A program made the translations under genes and the position numbers. A stretch of DNA of 64,000 bases from Candidatus Kapaibacterium sp. (GTDB lineage: Bacteria > Bacteroidota > Ignavibacteria > Kapaibacteriales > UBA2268): assembly GCA_023957315.1 (NCBI GenBank), contig JAMLHE010000004.1, forward strand, positions 124,001 through 188,000, written 5' to 3'. Positions 60,370-64,000 of the stretch are shown here, piece after piece (position 1 is the stretch's first letter; each line of letters starts with the position of its first letter). The notes beneath the pieces are model-generated. The model made no database searches. It saw only the letters and a list, made by a program, of their open reading frames with translations, and was not told the DNA's origin.

Positions 60370-61029
60370 ATGAAAAAAATTTACTTGTTATTTATTGCTT
60401 TAACGTCGATATTCATTTGTAACGTAGCTGTTGCAATCATGCCTAACGAGATTTCCGAAGAAATGGAAATGAACGACACATTAGCACCCTTTGTGAAATA
60501 TACTTTTACATCCGATTGTGATGTTGATGGGGTCGCTCTTGATGAGCCCTGGAATGACCCCGAAAATCGCTCAAACATGAGCTCCTTAATGATGGATATT
60601 TCACAAAGCTATAATTACACATTCCAAGTTGAAGCTTTTGAAAAGGGCGTTGATTCTATAGTCAATTGGTCGTTGAGAAGACGCGACTATACTTTAAATG
60701 CCAGAGCTGTTTTAATGTTTTTCGATGTTGCGGGTAACCGTCGAGATATTATAATAAATTGTCTCTCTACGGCATCAGTTGATGATTTGGAACTTTCAAA
60801 TTCTATTAACTTATTCAATGATAACTACACTCTACATTTCTACTCAGATAATGATTACATAGTTGATGAAATTATGATTTACAATTTGACAGGGGAACTT
60901 GTACTTTCTGAAAAAGTTAATCAAGCAATCAATATGTTTTCCGTCAAGATTGCTGATTTGAATCGTGGTGTATATTTAATTAAATTATTCATAAATGGAA
61001 CATGGATAAACAAGAAAATTATAATTTAA
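60370..61029 (+). CDS. Small T9SS-type exported protein
   Basis: Start chosen at MKKIYLLFIALTSIFICNVAVA after a GGAGAG site; an earlier in-frame ATG lacks one. Cleavage is likely near AVA. The mature 195-residue protein has a beta-rich middle and a C-terminus SVDDLELSNSINLFNDNYTLHF ... VDEIMIYNLTGELVLSEKV ... LNRGVYLIKLF ... KKIII, a type A sorting domain without the NP turn. It is preceded by repeat-rich DNA and stands alone. Its role is not known. Confidence 0.75.
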   Translation: MKKIYLLFIALTSIFICNVAVAIMPNEISEEMEMNDTLAPFVKYTFTSDCDVDGVALDEPWNDPENRSNMSSLMMDISQSYNYTFQVEAFEKGVDSIVNWSLRRRDYTLNARAVLMFFDVAGNRRDIIINCLSTASVDDLELSNSINLFNDNYTLHFYSDNDYIVDEIMIYNLTGELVLSEKVNQAINMFSVKIADLNRGVYLIKLFINGTWINKKIII

Positions 61030-61383
61030 TAATATTTACAGCTCAGAATGTTTCCGAAGCCGTGCCTGCTCTTCTCAAGAGGGGGTTAGGGGGTGTTACG
61101 ACAATTTATTTTAGGACAAAGCATGGTTATAATTGGATTTTTAATATAGTCAAATTAATACATTTTAACCGCAAAGGACGCAAAGAAGATGCAAAGAACG
61201 CAAAGAGTAGTATCTGTCATTCTGAGCCGCAGGCGAAGAATCAAGTTTTAAAATACATGGATTCCTCACTTCGTTCAGAATGACGCATGTTTTTCATAAC
61301 AACTGACGAGACAGGGATTTTAAATAAAATTTAATATCAGCCGTTTCTCAACTTACCTCTTTAACATTGGGGATTTAAAGTAT
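61030..61383. other. Repeat-rich non-coding stretch
   Basis: A 93-residue ORF here is made of dispersed repeats and is not real. Contents: a run of TTAACCGCAAAGGACGC-type sequence (61163-), the second TCATTCTGAG-type inverted repeat (61216-61284), and a partial CAACTGACGAGACAGG element (61299-). Confidence 0.6.
61216..61284. repeat. Dispersed TCATTCTGAG-type inverted repeat, copy 2
   Basis: GTCATTCTGAG at the left end pairs with TTCAGAATGAC at the right; GAAGAATC and GATTCCTC form an inner pair. It is related to the copy inside the sulfur block at 41901-41981. Confidence 0.75.
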
Positions 61384-61806
61384 ATGGATGACATTAGCAT
61401 TTTCCCGCATAAAGATTCTGAACCAACAGATGCAGAATTAAAAGTAGCATTGGGTGATTCGTACGATATTTGGATTCGTTTGAATGATTTCGTATTGGAT
61501 AGGTATCCCAAAGGGCTCGTTGATTGGAACTATCCCGGCAAAAAGTATGGCTGGAGCTACCGAATCAAAGACAAAAAAAGAACGATTATTTACTTCCTGC
61601 CTCGAGAAAATTATTTCAAAGTCGCACTCGTGTTTGGGCAAAAGGCATATGATATGATTATGGATAGCGATATTTCGGCTGAAATAAAAAATGATTTGCA
61701 ACAAGCTACAAAATATGCCGAAGGACGAGGAATCAGGGTCGAAGTCAAAAACGACAGCATTCTACCTGAAATTATGAAACTTGTTGAAATCAAATTACTC
61801 AACTGA
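61384..61806 (+). CDS. DUF3788 family protein
   Basis: The 140-residue cytosolic protein starts MDDISIFPHKDSEPTDAELK and has the DUF3788 core DWNYPGKKYGWSYRIKDKKRTIIYFLPRENYFKVALVFGQKAY. The family is widespread in Bacteroidota, Firmicutes and others, with no known function. It stands 204 nt before the catalase gene on the same strand, but a separate promoter is likely for the latter. Confidence 0.85.
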   Translation: MDDISIFPHKDSEPTDAELKVALGDSYDIWIRLNDFVLDRYPKGLVDWNYPGKKYGWSYRIKDKKRTIIYFLPRENYFKVALVFGQKAYDMIMDSDISAEIKNDLQQATKYAEGRGIRVEVKNDSILPEIMKLVEIKLLN

Positions 61807-61911
61807 TTTTTTTATAATTCAAATATAATAATCACTGTCGTTGTACTGTTGTTTTCATTTAGCAATTTCCAAATGATGTTATTCTTCTTAATCAACGATT
61901 GATGCAAAATA

Positions 61912-61926
61912 TTTGATTGAATCAAA
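61912..61926. promoter_or_regulatory. Palindrome upstream of the catalase gene
   Basis: TTTGATTGAATCAAA is a perfect 15-bp palindrome about 85 nt before the katA start, followed by two AAATTTG direct repeats (61924-, 61936-). It could be an oxidative-stress regulator site; the regulator is unknown. Confidence 0.5.
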
Positions 61927-61996
61927 TTTGCTTTCAAATTTGGAGTTTATCATTTTTTTGCATAATTTTGGTGAAATTGCTTTATAAACAATAGCC

Positions 61997-62004
61997 AAAG
62001 GAGG
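61997..62004 (+). promoter_or_regulatory. Perfect Shine-Dalgarno of the catalase gene
   Basis: AAAGGAGG lies 6 nt before the katA ATG. Most genes in this window have weak or no such site, so the catalase is likely to be made at a high rate. Confidence 0.8.
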
Positions 62005-62010
62005 CAAATT

Positions 62011-63462
62011 ATGGAAGAGAAGAAACTCACAAGCGTATCGGGAGCACCGATTGCCGATAACCAAAATGTCATGACAGCCGGAAAACGAGGTCCGATGTTG
62101 CTTCAAGATGTCTGGTATCTGGAAAAATTAGCTCATTTCGACAGAGAAGTTATCCCTGAACGTAGAATGCACGCCAAAGGTTCCGGTGCATTTGGCACCT
62201 TTACCGTTACTCACGATATAACAAAATATACAAAAGCGAAAATATTTTCGCAAATTGGCAAAAAGACTGATATGTTTGCGCGCTTTTCGACTGTAGCCGG
62301 TGAAAGAGGAGCCGCAGATGCCGAAAGAGATATCAGGGGATTTGCGATGAAATTTTATACTGAAGAAGGGAATTGGGATTTGGTGGGCAATAACACACCT
62401 GTTTTTTTCCTACGCGACCCGCTCAAATTCCCTGATTTGAACCATGCCATTAAACGCGACCCAAAGACAAATCTCCGAAGTGCGCAAAATAACTGGGACT
62501 TCTGGACACTTTTACCGGAAGCACTTCACCAGGTGACTATCACGATGAGCGAACGTGGTATTCCATATTCATTTCGCCATATGCACGGTTTTGGTAGCCA
62601 TGCTTTCAGCATGATAAACGCTCAAAATGAAAGAATTTGGGTGAAATTCCATCTAGTTACTCAACAAGGAATCAAAAACCTATCTGACGCCGAAGCTGAA
62701 GCAATCGTTGGTAAAGACAGAGAAAACAATCAAAGAGACTTGTTTGAAAGCATCGAAAGAGGCGATTTCCCAAAATGGGACATGAAAATACAAGTTATGA
62801 CCGAAGAGCAAGCAAGCAAATTAGATTATAATCCATTTGACCTCACAAAAGTTTGGTATAAAAAGGACTTTCCGCTGATTGATGTCGGAGTCATGGAGCT
62901 AAATCGCAATCCCGAGAATTATTTTGTCGATGTTGAACAAGCGGCTTTCAATCCTGCGAATATAGTTCCGGGAATTGGCTTTTCGCCCGATAAAATGCTT
63001 CATGGTAGATTGTTCTCCTATGGCGATGCACAACGTTATAGGCTTGGTGTCAATCACAATCTCATACCCGTTAATAAGGCGAAATGCCCTGTGACAGGCT
63101 ATCATCGTGACGGACAAATGAGAGTGGACGATAATTACGGCTCTACTATCGGTTACGAGCCAAACAGTTATGGTGCTTGGCAAGAACAAACCGAGCATCG
63201 CGAACCACCTCTGAAAATCGAGGGTGATGCTTATCATTTCGACTTTAGAGAAGATGACGACGATTATTACACTCAACCCGGAAAACTTTTCAGATTGATG
63301 AACCCTGAGCAGCAAAAAGTATTGTTCGAGAATACCGCTCGAGCTATGGGAGATGCTCCACGGGAAATTAAGCTGAGACATATTTCAAATTGCATGAAAG
63401 CTGATACCAATTATGGAAATGGAGTAGCTGAGGCTTTGGGACTGAACACCAACGAAGCATAA
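62011..63462 (+). CDS. katA: Heme catalase (clade 3, small subunit)
   Basis: The 483-residue protein has the distal histidine H54 in [14 protein letters not shown], the asparagine-containing [11 protein letters not shown] region, the [12 protein letters not shown] segment and the proximal heme tyrosine Y337 in [14 protein letters not shown]. It splits hydrogen peroxide to water and oxygen. Length fits small-subunit monofunctional catalases (about 480-490). It has no signal peptide and is cytosolic. A strong ribosome site and a palindrome upstream suggest tight regulation. A clear terminator follows. Confidence 0.96.
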   Translation: MEEKKLTSVSGAPIADNQNVMTAGKRGPMLLQDVWYLEKLAHFDREVIPERRMHAKGSGAFGTFTVTHDITKYTKAKIFSQIGKKTDMFARFSTVAGERGAADAERDIRGFAMKFYTEEGNWDLVGNNTPVFFLRDPLKFPDLNHAIKRDPKTNLRSAQNNWDFWTLLPEALHQVTITMSERGIPYSFRHMHGFGSHAFSMINAQNERIWVKFHLVTQQGIKNLSDAEAEAIVGKDRENNQRDLFESIERGDFPKWDMKIQVMTEEQASKLDYNPFDLTKVWYKKDFPLIDVGVMELNRNPENYFVDVEQAAFNPANIVPGIGFSPDKMLHGRLFSYGDAQRYRLGVNHNLIPVNKAKCPVTGYHRDGQMRVDDNYGSTIGYEPNSYGAWQEQTEHREPPLKIEGDAYHFDFREDDDDYYTQPGKLFRLMNPEQQKVLFENTARAMGDAPREIKLRHISNCMKADTNYGNGVAEALGLNTNEA

Positions 63463-63472
63463 TTATTTTTCT

Positions 63473-63518
63473 GATTACCAAGCAGACTTTCGGGTTTGCT
63501 TGGTAATCAATTTCTTTT
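63473..63518 (+). terminator. Terminator of the catalase gene
   Basis: GATTACCAAGCA pairs perfectly with TGCTTGGTAATC across a 12-nt loop, followed by AATTTCTTTT, starting 11 nt after the stop. Confidence 0.93.
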
Positions 63519-63588
63519 GAATATATTATTTATTTCACGTTCTGTCTTCTAGTGCTGTCAGTTGTAACAACTGACGAGACAGGTATTT

Positions 63589-63950
63589 AACCACTTCGTG
63601 GTTTAAGTGGGTGCGTGTGTTTGTTTCCCCGCATTTCATACGGGGTTATTCACATTTAACCACTTCGTGGTTTAAGTGTGTGCGTGTGTTTGTTTCCCCG
63701 CATTTCATACGGGGTTATTCATATTCAACCACTTCGTGGTTTAAGTGTGTGCGTGTGTTTGTTTCCCCGCATTTCATACGGGGTTATTTCTATTTAACCA
63801 CTTCGTGGTTTAAGTGGGTGCGTGTGTTTGTTTCCCCGCATTTCATACGGGGTTATTCATATTCAATCACTTCGTGGTTTAAGTGTGTGCGTGTGTTTGT
63901 TTCCCCGCATTTCATACGGGGTTATTCATATTCAACCACTTCGTGGTTAA
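63589..63950. repeat. 69-bp tandem repeat array, five full units and a partial sixth
   Basis: AACCACTTCGTGGTT recurs at 63589, 63658, 63727, 63796, 63865 (AATCAC variant) and 63934, exactly 69 nt apart. Each unit holds that hairpin and a CCCCG...CGGGG hairpin. Sequence between units varies at only a few bases. There are no unique spacers, so it is not CRISPR. 69 is divisible by three and one frame is open through the array without a clear start. After it come CCCCAAA-type simple repeats to the window end. Confidence 0.9.
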
Positions 63951-64000
63951 ACCCCAAACCCCGAGCTCCAAACCCCGAGCCCCAAACCCCAAACCCCAAA

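Noticed and set aside
61002..61283. 93-residue ORF after the small T9SS gene
   Set aside because: It is made of dispersed repeat sequence (TCATTCTGAG, CGCAAAGGACGC types), overlaps the end of the real gene and has no protein-like pattern.
63589..63950. CRISPR array at the window end
   Set aside because: The whole 69-nt unit is conserved, there are no unique spacers, the period is longer than typical repeats and no cas gene is in the window.

Overview
The window is about 64 kb of AT-rich bacterial chromosome from the Bacteroidota/Chlorobi side of the tree. It is most like a Kapabacteria- or Ignavibacteria-type organism. This rests on several type IX secretion (T9SS) C-terminal sorting domains, promoters of the Bacteroidota form TTTG-N19/20-TAnnTTTG, weak Shine-Dalgarno sites, a BshB1-type bacillithiol deacetylase and many beta-barrel or SusD-free outer membrane proteins. 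The lineage is inferred; no rRNA gene is present. I saw no tRNA, rRNA or CRISPR array.

Layout. 1-8440: a T9SS secretome cluster of five exported proteins, the first cut by the window edge and the next three forming one operon closed by a clear terminator at 7627-7661. 8447-17510: cell-surface glycosylation and RNA modification (two GT2 glycosyltransferases, a GT9 heptosyltransferase-like protein, rlmD-queE translationally coupled, a DUF2723 glycosyltransferase-like membrane protein). 17666-23873: msrA, a flotillin/NfeD-type membrane pair, a PLP-dependent cysteine-desulfurase-like enzyme coupled to a small unknown protein, an unknown membrane protein and bshB1. 23904-25131: a class II Fic enzyme behind a striking four-half-site palindromic operator. 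25316-36226: a lipoprotein, a tricorn-like protease, a giant fibronectin-III/PKD T9SS protein, proS and a PHP phosphoesterase.

36307-48737 is an accessory, defence-rich region, entirely on the minus strand: a DUF262/DUF1524 protein, a DUF1016 nuclease, a complete DpnII/MboI-type GATC restriction-modification operon, and a sulfide-oxidation block (DsrE2, TusE/DsrC-like, DUF1641, sulfide:quinone reductase) flanked by decayed gene pieces. Five genes across this region share a near-identical promoter cassette including the normally variable spacer. Palindromes with compensatory changes occur both inside the DUF1016 gene and between genes.

48928-56178 holds a GC-richer prkA kinase gene followed by very AT-rich unknown exported proteins, a DUF1801 protein, a TonB-dependent receptor and an orphan antitoxin-like ORF whose end abuts a broken copy of the prkA 3' end. 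56195-64000 has a propeller lipoprotein, an NfnAB-type electron-bifurcating oxidoreductase pair, repeat-rich non-coding DNA, one more T9SS protein, DUF3788, a catalase with a textbook ribosome site, and a perfect-period 69-bp tandem repeat that runs close to the window end.

The most unusual items are the Fic operator array, the shared-spacer promoter family in the defence/sulfur region, and the covarying palindromes. All are read by eye and would need genome-wide searches to establish novelty.
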